Shown: positions 22,421 to 35,500 of the stretch, in pieces
Position numbering within the stretch: position 1 is the stretch's first letter
Layout of the letters: each line of letters starts with the position of its first letter
Translations under genes and position numbers: made by a program
NCBI GenBank assembly: GCA_903813345.2
Contig: CAIIXF020000007.1
Location: 12,149,031 to 12,209,030 of the forward strand
DNA from: Owenia fusiformis
Taxonomy: Eukaryota > Annelida > Polychaeta > Sabellida > Oweniidae
Direction: 5' to 3'
Length of the DNA: 60,000 bases
Notes under the pieces: generated by a model
Told to the model about the DNA's origin: nothing
What the model saw: the letters and a program-made list of their open reading frames with translations, nothing else
Database searches by the model: none

Positions 22421-23513
22421 TTTTACTTCGGTCCAAAGCCTTCTCTATATTCCGGCTTTGAGGAGGAAGATTGAGCTGCCTTAGTATTATAAATATTGTA
22501 AATCCTTGTGTCACACGCACAGTAAATATGGCATAATAATATGAAATATACCTCTATGTATAGATTTGAAGAACATCAGCTCACATCCCCGTCTGAATCT
22601 ATTGTTATATTTGATTTCTTTAAGCGAGAATAATTTCAAATGTTATTCACGTCCAGAACCGGAAGCCATTTTTAGCTACAGCGAGAAAATTTCACCATGT
22701 GTCAAACTCCGAAATGAAATTTTGAAATATCTAAATCCAGACAAGCAACGCTTCCTCCTAAATATGATTAATATTCTTAAAAATATTTATAAAATTTATT
22801 AAAAATGAGTTCTAGGTGCGTGTAGGTGCGTATAGCACAGTACATACGAAATCAATGAAGTTTCGTCTAGCTGTAAGCTAGAGACTCGAGTAACCTCTGT
22901 TGTACCTAACTTTAAGCGCTTATGCCAAAATGATGATGGAGGTTAGACCTAGCCGGGCCATAAGATATGTCAGATAAGAAACGAGGCCCCACAGGCTAGC
23001 TCTAATGTTGTTGGACTACATCCTATCTGTGAAAGTGAAAAGTTTTTTCAAAATAATTTCTGAACTTTTGGTCAATAGGGCTTATTTCGTCCTTTTCTTA
23101 CCAGTAATCATAAAAAATCTTTTAAAACAATTGGGTCAATGCTTCATACTGTTAATTATTTTGAAATTACCTGTTCCCTTAATCTACAATGCCATAATTG
23201 TGTAAATAACGGAATGCAGAATATATTTTCACATGTTTTCATTTGAACGAAAGCTGCCACTCGTTGGCTAAAACCTTCGAGAAATCATTTTGTGATGATA
23301 GTGCAATCGCAAAATTGGAAAACTAAGATAATCATGCCTTTCGTAACAATGCCTCAATATCAAATAATAATCAACTTTTTATTGTATACACCAAGATTAT
23401 GTGAAAGGATAAAAATCTAATTAGAAGCTTTACTTCAATGTGAAACATTGCAAATAATTTTGCGCAAAAAATTCCTACTTTGAAATTTCGCGTTAAGGGC
23501 AGCTAATATTAGA
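22421..23513. other. Upstream region of RETSAT
   Basis: No exon recognised. A frame at 22566-22802 (+) lacks similarity. The RETSAT start ATG at 23514 is preceded by AAATTTCGCGTTAAGGGC. No clear TATA box is seen, so the transcription start could lie anywhere here. Confidence 0.4.
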
Positions 23514-26500
23514 ATGTCTTTTTCTGCACAGGTGTTCTCTCTTCTCTGGAACAATTTTCTAATTTCTCTCTCTTTGGTATGTTTAATACTGATTTTGTTG
23601 GTAGTATGTTATTTTGGAGGAGTTATAGGACCTACAAATCCATTCGTCAACAGCAAGACTATTCCATTGAAGCCGCATGAGACAAACCAAAATGTGAGAG
23701 ATAAAAGACTGAAGCAGGGTAAGTTCTGTACTACATCAATAATCTGCAAAAGGCTAATAAGCCCATTTAACAGATCTATAGTTAAACATTTAGATTAAAA
23801 GATAGATAGACCTATGATCATGTTTCTCTTTTTCATTAGAATATATAGCATTTCTTACTGGCCTACAGTCTGTGTTGTTGTTGCATTTAGGAGCACTTGT
23901 GTACCGACAATTGTCGGTTCTCTATCTGGGCCTACTAGGCACACGCCCCAGTATCCCCACACTGAAAGCAAAGCAAGCAGATCTTCTTATTAGTTGTTCA
24001 GAACTCAAAAGGTGTATTTTAAAGGGCTTTAGATCGTTCTAATCCGACTGCTAAAAGGTGGTGTGGGGATACTGGGGCCTGTGCTACTAGGTGACGATAG
24101 AGTGCCAACAATTGTCGGTACCCCAGCAAATACCCACTGTACAGTCTCCAGTACTGACAATTGTCGGTCCTGGAGCCTCTCCGTATAATTAAACAGTGAT
24201 AGAATTTGAATAAAATACAATTTAAAACCTTAACATTTAAAAAATAGATCTATGGTTTACAACTCATTTTAAAATTGAAAGGAACCTTCCTTCAAACGGT
24301 AGAGCATCAAACTTTGGAGCTCAATGTCCTGGTTTGATTCCCGCATGGGGCATTGAATTTAGCACATTTCCTTTCATATCCAGTTTCTGATTTATTATGC
24401 TACAGATTCTTGGAGGTGCCTTGAGTTATTTCAATGGTTATCTCCCTAGTTGGCAGATAGGTGGGGAAGTGTAAGATAAGATTTATTTAAAGCAAGTTGT
24501 ATTTTATACAAAGAACATTAGCACAAATGCCTTCTTCACAGACTTGCAGAAAAGTATTTGGATTCATCGGTTTCCCCCACACAATTGGAAGCCCAAGGTC
24601 AGCCAAGAAAGGAGATTTGGGGCATGTCTTTTAGAAATTTGTGGCTATACTGTTTACTGTTATCTGAGCATCTGATCTTGTGTCTTGATCTAGCAATACG
24701 TATCAGAAATGGAATATCAAAAAAATTTGGTTAACATGACAAGGTAAAACAGGCACTATGCTAATACCAATGACAATGCCAGATGATGATGTAACACATA
24801 ATGTAGGATCAGTCTATACCAAGACATTATGACATGAACATTTTACATTTGGATATACTTTTATTTTGCATGAAATATGTTGTAAATCACTGGCAATTGT
24901 GTGTATTATAGGTTTCACTTCAAAGAAGATTCCTGAAAATCTTGATGCAATAGTGATTGGCAGTGGTATAGGTGGGCTTGGTAGTGCAGCGATTCTCAGC
25001 AGAGCTGGGAAGAGAGTTCTTGTACTGGAGCAACATGACCAGGCGGGAGGATGCTGTCATACATTCATTGATAAGGGTTTCGAATTCGATGTTGGTAAGT
25101 AAAAATGCATCTTCGTTACTACCATATTTTGTCATTTTATAAGGCATCTCACAAGGTGTAAAACAATATATTGCTATGAAATTTTTACAGCACAAGTTAT
25201 ATTGTTATATTGTTTGCAATGATTTTGCTGGCCTAGGTCGGTTATGTAATAATTAATACTCATCTGGTGTATTACAAAAGATCTGATATAAAATGAAAGG
25301 AGGTAGTTACCAGTTTCACCACCAGGTGGCTTGTTCGGGTCAGATAGCATGGCGGATAAAGTAGAAAGTTCCCTTTAACTTAAATTACATCTGTTTTAGT
25401 AGTTCAATTTTCATATCACCCTTATGTATCTAATAGTTATGCAAATTAAAATATGTCCAGTACAGTAAAACCTGTGTATAGTGAACATTTTTTGCCGAAG
25501 AAAAATGTTCACTATTGGTAGGTGTTCACTACAGCAAGGATTTGATTTCGCGGCATTTTGCCAGAGACCAGTTATTAAACGAGCCTAAATAATAGAGGAG
25601 GGAATAACTGATTTAATTTGTACTTTATACCTATGATAACCCATGACACTTGCAACAAATTTTTGTTTTTTTGTTGTGTTGTACAAACTAACTTATTTTA
25701 GACTGCCTGAATGGTTCATCCTTTTATTGTCAAATTTTAATCTCTTCATAATTCTTTAAATAGTGGAATTCTTAACACATTTGAGTCAGTTAAAGGACTT
25801 GATTGAATTAATTAAACTACAAGATGGAGTCAGTTAAGAATGATCTTATAATTTTAACCTTATCTGGTTTTTAAAATGATGGAGATGAGAAAAAGATTTA
25901 GTTGGGACTTAGCAGATAGAGATAGAGGTAATAATAGTTAACCAGGGGGTCATTAACAGAACTTTCGCAAAGTTACGAATTCGTAATTCGTAACTTTATG
26001 AAATTCGTAAATATTTAAAAAGTTACGAATGACTTACGAATTCATAAAAATATGAATCGGCCATTAACAGAACACTTTCGTAAGTCATTCATAAGTTTTA
26101 TCATTCGTAAACGAATTTCAAATTGTGACGTCATCTTATATTATTATTTAGCATAAATAAAAATATGATGTCATTTGATATCATTGCGCGCTGTGATTAA
26201 ACCTGTCTCCGCGATTTCAAAGATTCCCAGCTCAGGAACATATTTGCTTATCATGTAAGAATAGGTGAATATTTTAGCTTGAAACTTAGCATGCATATAA
26301 AGAACAATTTCTATTTGCCAACCTGTATACCTTACATAAGAATTGGATGAGAAATATGCCATTCGCAAAGTTATGAAAGGGTCTGAGGTGCTATTAAAGT
26401 TACGAACGAAAGCACATGTGACGTCATTTTTTCGTAACTTTGCGAATCGTTCGTAACTTTACGAAAGTTCTGTTAATGCATATTTACCAAATTCGTAAAA

Positions 26501-29500
26501 TTAACAATTGACTTGCGAATTCGTAACTTTGCGAAAGTTCTGTTAATGACCCCCAGATTATCTCCAATTAAAGCAATCAATGCTTCTAGACACTGCTAAA
26601 CACATATCCTGCCTTACAAAAACAAAGCTTACTAAGAATTATAATTAGTCACACCTGTTTCAATACAAGAGATCAAAATCTCAAATTGACCTTTTAATAA
26701 TTATTTTTGACAGGTAATATAAACATTAACTGCTTAACTCTGATAAGGCAGTTGCAGAAAATCCGCAAAAAATCTTATGTATCAGATTCAATGTTCACTA
26801 GAGACAGGATAATTCAATTAAATTTGCCAAGATTTAATGTTCACTGTTCACAGTAGGTAGGTGTTCACTATAGGATTGTACTTTAACATGGGAGTCAATG
26901 GGGGAAAAAGGTTTTGCCAAAAAAAAATGTTCACTGTTGAAAGGTGTTCACTAGAGAGATGTTTTCACTAACACAGGTTTTACTGTAAAAGAAAATGTTA
27001 TTTGTCCAATTCAAGAAAAAATATTTCACTTTTTGTGATTTTGTAACATGGGGTCTATGGGGAATCTCCCCGAACAATAAGTCACATTTTCAAAAAAAAT
27101 TTAAATTTTCAAAGTTGATAAACAATTTTCCAAACTATATTTCTGGATGTTTTTTTACATGTAGATTTCAAATATGACATCACTTTGACTGAATTTTGAA
27201 TATTTGATGACATAAATCAAGATTGTTTCTACTCACATCTAGTCTATTATAATCATATTATCTGATTGGCTCACTGTAAACTTTTGATGTCACATCATGT
27301 CATACCATGTCACGTCACAGCATGTGATGTCACAATATGATGTCACACCATGTGAAATCAAGGCATTTTATGTTACAGCATGTCATGTCACATCTTGTGA
27401 TGTCACAGCATGTCACATCACACCATGTCACATCATAGCATGTCATGTCACACAATGTAATGTCACACCATGTGAAGTTAAGGCATTTCATGTCACAGCA
27501 TGTCATGTCACACCTTGTGATGTCATGGCATGTTATGTCACACCTTTTGGTGTATCAACATGTCATATCACACTGTCATGTCACAGCTCAAAGTTAAAAT
27601 ACATTGCCCTGTTGTTCATGAGAGCAATAAAGGCATACTACTCACAGTTGATTTATTTGGGGTACATTACATATGTATGCTTTCCAATAGCACATAATAG
27701 TATATAGATTTTATTTGCAAAGTGCATGCATTAATTGTTTACGTCGTGAATTATTTATTTATTATTTTATTGAGCCTTAAAAACATGTCTGTATGAACTA
27801 TGAATGCAATTACACACTACTATACCTTGCATTTGGTGTTCATGAGCAACCCATTTGGCTTATTAGTAATGATTATGTATTTGTTTTTATTTGTCTGTTC
27901 CTTATGAATGGTTTATCGGTTGAAAATTAGATGCTAGTAAGGCACTTTCAAAAATATATTAAACAATTCAATTAGACAAACAAAGTATCTTATGCATTTC
28001 TAGGTGTTAGGTATAGTAGTGTGAATTAGCAGCTTGTACTGTTTAACAATCATGTTGTTAACATATGTCTCAAAATAGGCCTCCTCAGATATGAATGAAC
28101 TTCAGTATTGCACAAAGTTGCTTTTGGAATGTTTTGTTCAACACTCGTATAGCTCAGCGGTAGCACAGGTACCTCTTACGCAGTAGGTCCTGGATTCGAT
28201 CCCCGGTTCAGGCAAGACTTGATTTGCTTGTTTGCGTAAAGTACTTCAGGGTGTTTGACTGAGTGGTCCACAACGGGATATACCCAAGAGGTATTCCTCA
28301 CCTTCATTGATGGTAAACAAAATACAATACAATGACAAACCATGACATCTCATTTTTTGTTAGTTATTGCCTCTACATGATTTTATTCATAAATTAACCT
28401 TTCTATCTCCGGTATACAGGGTGTCAAATAAATATGTTCTCCCCTTTGATTTCAAGAGTATGAACTTATGTGCATAAAAGTGCATCTAGTTGAGCTAGTC
28501 ATCTGAACCTTCTTGTAGCGATGCTCCATGAAGCCTAGTTTTAAGGTGCTATTAGAACAATTCAGACATCATACAGACAAAAATGCAACCTTTTGTGGAT
28601 GTTAAAGTTGAGGCGAGAAGATATTTATTTGACACCCTGTATTTGTTTGACACCGTGTTTTTTAACATGCCAGACATTTTTTACTTGCAAACAGGACTGT
28701 CTTATGTCAAAAGATTTTTAAACCTGTACTGTATAATGTCAAATTAGAATATTGATTTCTGATATGCTTTATGTTTTGTGTCACACCCTCTTTAGGTTTG
28801 TCATTCTGATATCTGAAATATTGGACTGTTTTACAAATTAAAATGATTCAGTGAATTTTTATATTATTTGTATGTGTTGCTTGATGTTGCTTTCCAAATG
28901 TTGCCCTTATATAGTTATTAATGTTATTTAGTCATTATGATTACACAACATGGCAGCTATTATTTTAACATTATTGGAAAGTGTTTTGCATGTTATTTTC
29001 TTCATAGTGCATGCATATAGTAAAGAGAAAATTGTTTTGATAACTCTAACCCTATATTTGATTAACATATATGAAATATTGATTACAAAATATGAAAAAA
29101 TATTTCAGTTCATTTGTTTTTTTGGTTTTCCCAATGTTGTCACTCATGTTTTCTGATCATGTATTTGATTTATGAGAGACATAATGATATAATTATAACA
29201 ATCACTTATATATAAGTGCCAGGTCAACAAGTTTGACAAGTTCAAAATTATCAGAGTTCAGAATCGTTAGATTAAGTAAAGAGTGTATTAAAAGTATGGT
29301 ACTATTTCATCAGAAGTGATGATTATTTGAACTATGGGTATCATCTATTTTTAGTTTTGTTCTGATTTACTTTTTGACAAATTAGTATTTTACACATTCC
29401 TCGATTCCAAATAATATAACTGCTCTTTCAATAAAAATCAGACAATGAATAATAATGCTGAGACTACCAATAATAACAAAAAAAACTAACTATTGATATT

Positions 29501-32500
29501 TTATAATAAAAAAAAGCAAAAGTACACAAGTTGTGTTTGAACTTGAACTTGGCAAAGTTTATTTTAAAAAAACATAAGCGGCATTCAGTTCTAATTGAGT
29601 AGAAGTCTATGCACTCATAAAAGAAGTAAAAGTAGATTTTCGTAAAAGTAGATTTTTATAAACGTGACTGTTACAATCTTGGATGACATGGCACATGCTG
29701 GTGACATGGCAAAATCCACTTACAGTAAATCTACATGCACTTCACAAGTGCCACTTAAAGATTTTTACAAGCTCCCTAGTAATTTACCACTATAAGAATT
29801 TTTATCTCATAACAGACATTTATTTTTGATTAACATCATCACCAAATCAGAATTATTGTAAACTAGTTGATGTTTAACTGTAATGACAGACCTCAGTTTT
29901 ATCTTAAGAAGTCTTAAGAATGAATTACTTGTTCAATTGATTATGTCAAGTGTTTGTGGTAAAATTCACTTGATCTGATAACTTTTATGAAAACACCCTA
30001 TATATATTGAGTCATGTGATGATTTTGACTCACATGTACTTTTATAATAACTCAAAATCAATTGTTTTAAAAATGATGCATTTATTTTTGATTTTTGGGG
30101 GACAGTGTCGGGACTATCATTATACAACCCTCCCTTAAAATATGCACTTTCACCCCAAAAAAGGATTTATAAATATTTCACAGGTAGCCTAATGCCGAAT
30201 TTATAACTATTTTATACTATTCTGAGTGGATATGGTATTTCAGTAACATGAATTAGGGAGTAAGTTGTTTCAAAATGAGTATTCTTATCCCACCAAATGA
30301 AGTTCAAAGGAGATTGTTCGAGGGGATACAGGAAAGCCATTCATCCATCTGTTTGTTCATTCGTCCGTACGTGTGTCCAAGCAAACACTCAAATACCAAT
30401 TGACGGATTTGCTTCAAATTTTAATGGCTTATGCCTTATAGGTGTAGGACCTCTGCTCGAGAAGGAATTTTCAATATGGCCACTCAATTCCAAATGGCCA
30501 CCATTTTTCGTCAGAAATGTAATCTTTGATAACTCAGATACTAGTTGAATGGATTTGGTTCAAATTTTATATGCTGATGCCGTCTAGGAATAAAGAGCTC
30601 TTGCCCAAGAGGAGATTTTAAAGATGGCCACTGAATTTTAAAGTGGTGACCATTTTTCGTAAAAATATATAAGGCCATAAGAAGTAGATTCCTTGTTTTG
30701 CGTCCTGGCAAAATCCAAATCATGCAAGGGTACAAGGAAAACAAACACAAACTCAAGAAAAAACACAAACTTGCCCGCAAACTTGTTTGCTGAGAAATGT
30801 ATAGCCTACATTTAATTGGCAAAAATGGGATGACATAGCAATTTGCAGTGATTACAAATACATATCTAAACATTTTATACAATATATTTAAACATAGCTA
30901 TTATTCAAGGCTAAAAAATAAGAAAATACACAATGTATGCCAAAGTAATCAATAACACTGTCAATTTTGACACTCATCAAATTACCCATCATTTCGTCTG
31001 ATTCTGATTGAACAAAATGCGATGGCATTAGCTTTCAGACCTTTGTGATTGCTATTTGGATGTATTTACTCAAAATCGTGCAAGCAAGGGGACGCAAAAC
31101 AAAGAATCTACTTCTTATGGCCTAATCATTGATAACTCAAATGCAAATTGACTGATTTGATTCAAATTTTATATACTGATGCCTAGGGACAAAGGACCTT
31201 TGCTGAAGATGAGATTTGCTTCAAATTTTATACTTTGATGCGAAGAGACGAGGAAGCACTGCTCAAGAAGACATTTTCAAGATGGCAATCGAATTTCAAA
31301 ATGGCTGCCATTTTTCGTAAAAATGTAATCTTTGATAAGGTCATAAGAATTAGATTCTTTGTTTTGCTTCCCCTTGCTAACACGATTTTGAGTAAATCAG
31401 AAAAAACAAACACATCCAAATAGCAATCACAAGGGTCTGAAAGTAGCATCGCATTTCTTCAATCAGAATCAGACGAAAAGGCAGATAATTTGATGTGCAT
31501 CAAAATTGACAGTGTTGTTGATTACTTTGGCATACATTGTGTTTTTTCTTATTTTTTTACCCTTGAATAATAGCTATGTTTAAATATATTGTATAAAATC
31601 TATAGGCCTAGATATATGTTTGTAATCACTGCAAATTGGCATGTCATCCCTTTTTATGCCCACAAAAGGTATATATTTCTCAGCGAACAAGTTTATGTTT
31701 TTTCTTGAGTTTGTGTTTCTTTTCCTTGTACCCTTGCATGATTTGGATTTTGCCATGATGCAAAACAAAGAATCTACTTCTCATGGCCTAACTAAAATAC
31801 CAGTGGATGGATTTGGTTCAGATTTTATATGCTGATACCTAGGAACAAGCGACCTCTGTTCAAGGAAAATTTTTCTAGAGGACTGCTATATATCAAGATA
31901 TGTTTTGTTCTGTGGGATTTGCTACTCCTTGGAGTTGCTGTTTTCTAGTTTGTATTTTGTTTCAGGTCTCCACTATATTGGCGACATGGGCTATGGCAGT
32001 GACTTGAGATGTCTGATGGATGAACTCACCCAGGGCCAATTAACATGGGGACATCAAGGCTCTGTGTTTGACCAGGTAATAGGATAACATTTAACTTGTG
32101 CCTGCCCTCATTTCCTTTACTTACTAGCTGAAGAACTGTTAAGTAAAGTCACAATTCGAAGCAAGATGCCACCCCGTTTCCTCATTATTCTCTGTAACTA
32201 AAAGTACATCTGGATCAATATATTATATTTAAAATAGCTCAAAGATAAAACTAATGTATTTTCACTTGGCTTGTAAGAAATCTTGCATTTCAAGACATCT
32301 TGTTTTGACTAGGTTTCCAAGACTTCTTGGCAATAAGAGCAAAATAGCAAAATTTGAATTTACATTTCATTTCTAAGCGTGCCTAAAACTCTGAAACATT
32401 TTAGCTAAGAGCTCTTAGGAGTGTTGTGTAAATCAAACTAATGTAGTTGAATTTCAATAATTAATAATGGTTTGGAATGAAGATTGCTCGTTAAATTAAG

Positions 32501-35500
32501 AACTTGTGAACTCATGTTTCTCTAATGAACTAGATGTAAACATTGTCTTATTCCACTGGCAAATATACAGTAAAACCTGTATATCTGAACACCTCTAATC
32601 TTAACACCATTCAATATGAACACTTTTTTTTCTCAGTCCAGAATGTCTCCAATCTGTCTTCAATAACCTTGAAATGTGAACACCTCTTAATCTGAACTCG
32701 TTTGGCTAGTTACAGTGGTGTTTACATTTGACAGGTTTTATTGTATATAAATACAGGTTTTATTGTAGTCGTACATTTATACAATGCAAGTCATTCTGAT
32801 TCATCAGAGTCTCACTTTATCTAATGCTTTGCAATTTGGTGAGACATATTCCAAAGGGTAATACTTGCTGTGAATCCAACAATGGAGTACAAGTGGATCT
32901 AAGCAAAGCACTGAGATTAATGATGCGACAACAACAATATATATAAACATGCCACTCTTACATAACTAAATACATCATAAACACTTTTGTTTACATGATT
33001 AAGATTATACTTCAACTATTCGAGGTGAAATAGAATAGTAGAAATCATGTGATGATGGTGGCTTTTGGAGGCAGAGTCCAACCTGGAATGTCTGGTCAAT
33101 AGCTTATCTTTTATATGATACATAACAATATTATGTACAAGTTGTATAAGTTATCACATGATGTGTCTTAAAGTACAGAAGACATTGTCCCCAAGAAAGT
33201 TAGTATTACACACTTCTGGTACATACCATTTTCTATATTGTATGAGAAATCATTGAACTCTTATCTGTCAAACAAAGTTGTTGGAATGCTTTTCAACAGG
33301 ATGCTGTTTTAATGTATTGTTAACGTATATGATACAGAATGTTGTAATGAAATATGGATTCTGTATCACATCGTGCAGAAATACAGTCATATTTGCATCA
33401 CAAGCTTTTCAAAAATTTTAGAAAGTTCTTAATCAGCATGTAATGATTATAGACTGACTTGGGAAACACGTCTTTCATATAAAAAACTTTTTTATGATTC
33501 AGGTGACAGTTGGAAAAGAGAAGTTTCCAATTCACCATGGATTTGACAACTTCCACAAAGGTCTTGTCAAGGAGTTTCCTGAAGAGGAGGAAGCAATTAC
33601 CAAATATGTTCAACTTCTTAAGGTACAAATCCCACCCACGTCTCAGTTGACTCAGTAATTTTCTCATTGATTTTTAATCCTTTGCATGATGTACAAACAT
33701 TTAAATGCTTTAACATGACTCAAAAACTGTGATGTAACATGCATAAATCAGGCTTAGACATATGGAATTATTCAGGTCTCTAGATCAGTTACATCTTTAT
33801 TTTCCTATGAACATTAAAAAAGCCAGGGCTCCAGACATCATCCACTATGTTCCTACAATTCTAGAGGCCTGTGTTCGGAGGTTGTAAAAAAGCTGGCTTT
33901 GAAAATAGCTAGCTCTTGACCTCTGGGCTTGTGCTTATATCACACCCTGGTTTGAGTTACAGTATACAATGTATATACATTTAGAAAAATCATAAAAAAT
34001 TATAACTTTCTTCAGAAAATTCAGAAGAATAATCCTTGGAATGGGATCATAAAGATGCTCCCTAAGTGGCTGACGTCCTTTCTGATCAACTCTGGTCTTC
34101 TGGATCAGTTGACTTGTATCTTCAAATACTCAGATATCAAAGCTGTTGATATCATTCGAGGGTTAACAAATAATAGGAAACTGGAGGCAGTACTTCTTTA
34201 TAACTTTGGGGATTATGGTAAGTAAATGAGGATTGATATTCTTTGTTGCCCAGCATAGAACAAACCTAATGGTAAACATAGAATTCCAAATCTAATTGTG
34301 GTTAACATAGAATCTGCCATTGTAATAAACTGTACATTTGATATTCTTCCTCAAAATCAGGATATTAATTTCAGGTAACTTACCAATGGAAACCAACATG
34401 AACATCCATTCAATGGTGCAGCTCCACTTTATACAAGATGGTGGTTATTTCCCCCAGGGCGGGAGCAGTGAGATTGCCTATACCATGATCCCCACCATTG
34501 AGGCAGCAGGGGGCGCTGTCTTAGTGAGGGCACCGGTCACTCAGATTTTAGTGAATGAGCAGGGACAGGCATATGGTAACATATCTTTTTCACTTTGATA
34601 TGCATGATTGTTTTACAAATAGGATTCCCTTATTATCAAGTTATATTGTCTGATTGATATTTCCCTAAATATCAAATCTTAACAACCTGTATTTACACTC
34701 TCAATGGACAAATGATAGCATTTTCCTTCTTGTCTCATTCAATGTTTTTTTCAATAAGTGAACATTGATTTATTTTGAGAGGTATACAATTTCCCCAGTT
34801 GACTCCTAGAGACTCAATGATTATAAACCTTATTTTACTTTAATTGATGTCATCACCACCGTCTTTTACTGGCATTTTGTGTCTGTGTTAAGCAATCACT
34901 AACAGGTGTAAGTGTTACACTGTTGTTATTGTAGCCAGATTGCGACATTTTATCATGTTAAAATGCCTTGCTATATTTTTTTAATGTTCCAACAGGTGTA
35001 AAGGTTAAGAAGAATGGAGATGAAGTTGAGATACATGCGCCAAACATAATATCAGATGCTGGGATAATGAACACATTCAACAAGTTACTTCCAAAACATA
35101 TTACAGACAATTCAAGTAAGTAAAGGCAGACAGCTGCGCAATATTATGTGATTATATAAAAACTGAATTTGAGCCTTGGGGGTCAAGATACGAGCTGTGG
35201 TTGAAACGAAGTGGAAATTGTACTCTCACAAATTCAATGGTAGTTTCGGCATTTCTATTTATGGACTGCGTTTTTTGGTCACCCCCCAAAAATATTGGTG
35301 CTATATGTACAATTACTACAGCCTTGTTTTAAAAGAATAGTTTTTTCATTTACAAAAACCATTCAATAATAATGTATGACGTATGTTTTATTCTCAAAAT
35401 AAACCTATTTAGACTTGTGTATTACATACATCAGTAAAAATAGTGATTTTGTCAAATACCCATTTTGCAGGTTATTTCCAACCAATTAAAGATCTGGCAA

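Larger units (their letters stand above)
30275..31850 (-). mobile_element. Minisatellite-bearing element (pearl/HINE-like), reverse orientation, in RETSAT intron 2
   Basis: It starts with a stem-loop (TATCCCACCAAATG ... TCGAGGGGATA), then a degraded GGAC-type microsatellite (CATTCATCCATC, CGTCCGTACG). Diverged tandem units of about 110-130 bp follow, each with GGATTTG(G/C)TTCAAATTTTA, then ATGGCCACC and ATTTTTCGTAAAAATG. Terminal hairpin, GGAC microsatellite and core repeats occur in the same order, inverted, at 58590-56560. Two 450-bp MITEs have inserted into it. Confidence 0.6.

Noticed and set aside
27297-27707. 136-codon frame rich in Cys-His-Val-Thr
   Set aside because: It is a translation of the CATGTGATGTCACA minisatellite; it is not protein-like and lies inside a RETSAT intron.
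28141-28215. True tRNA gene
   Set aside because: Same reasons: tRNA-like boxes, but mismatched acceptor arms and a SINE body and tail.
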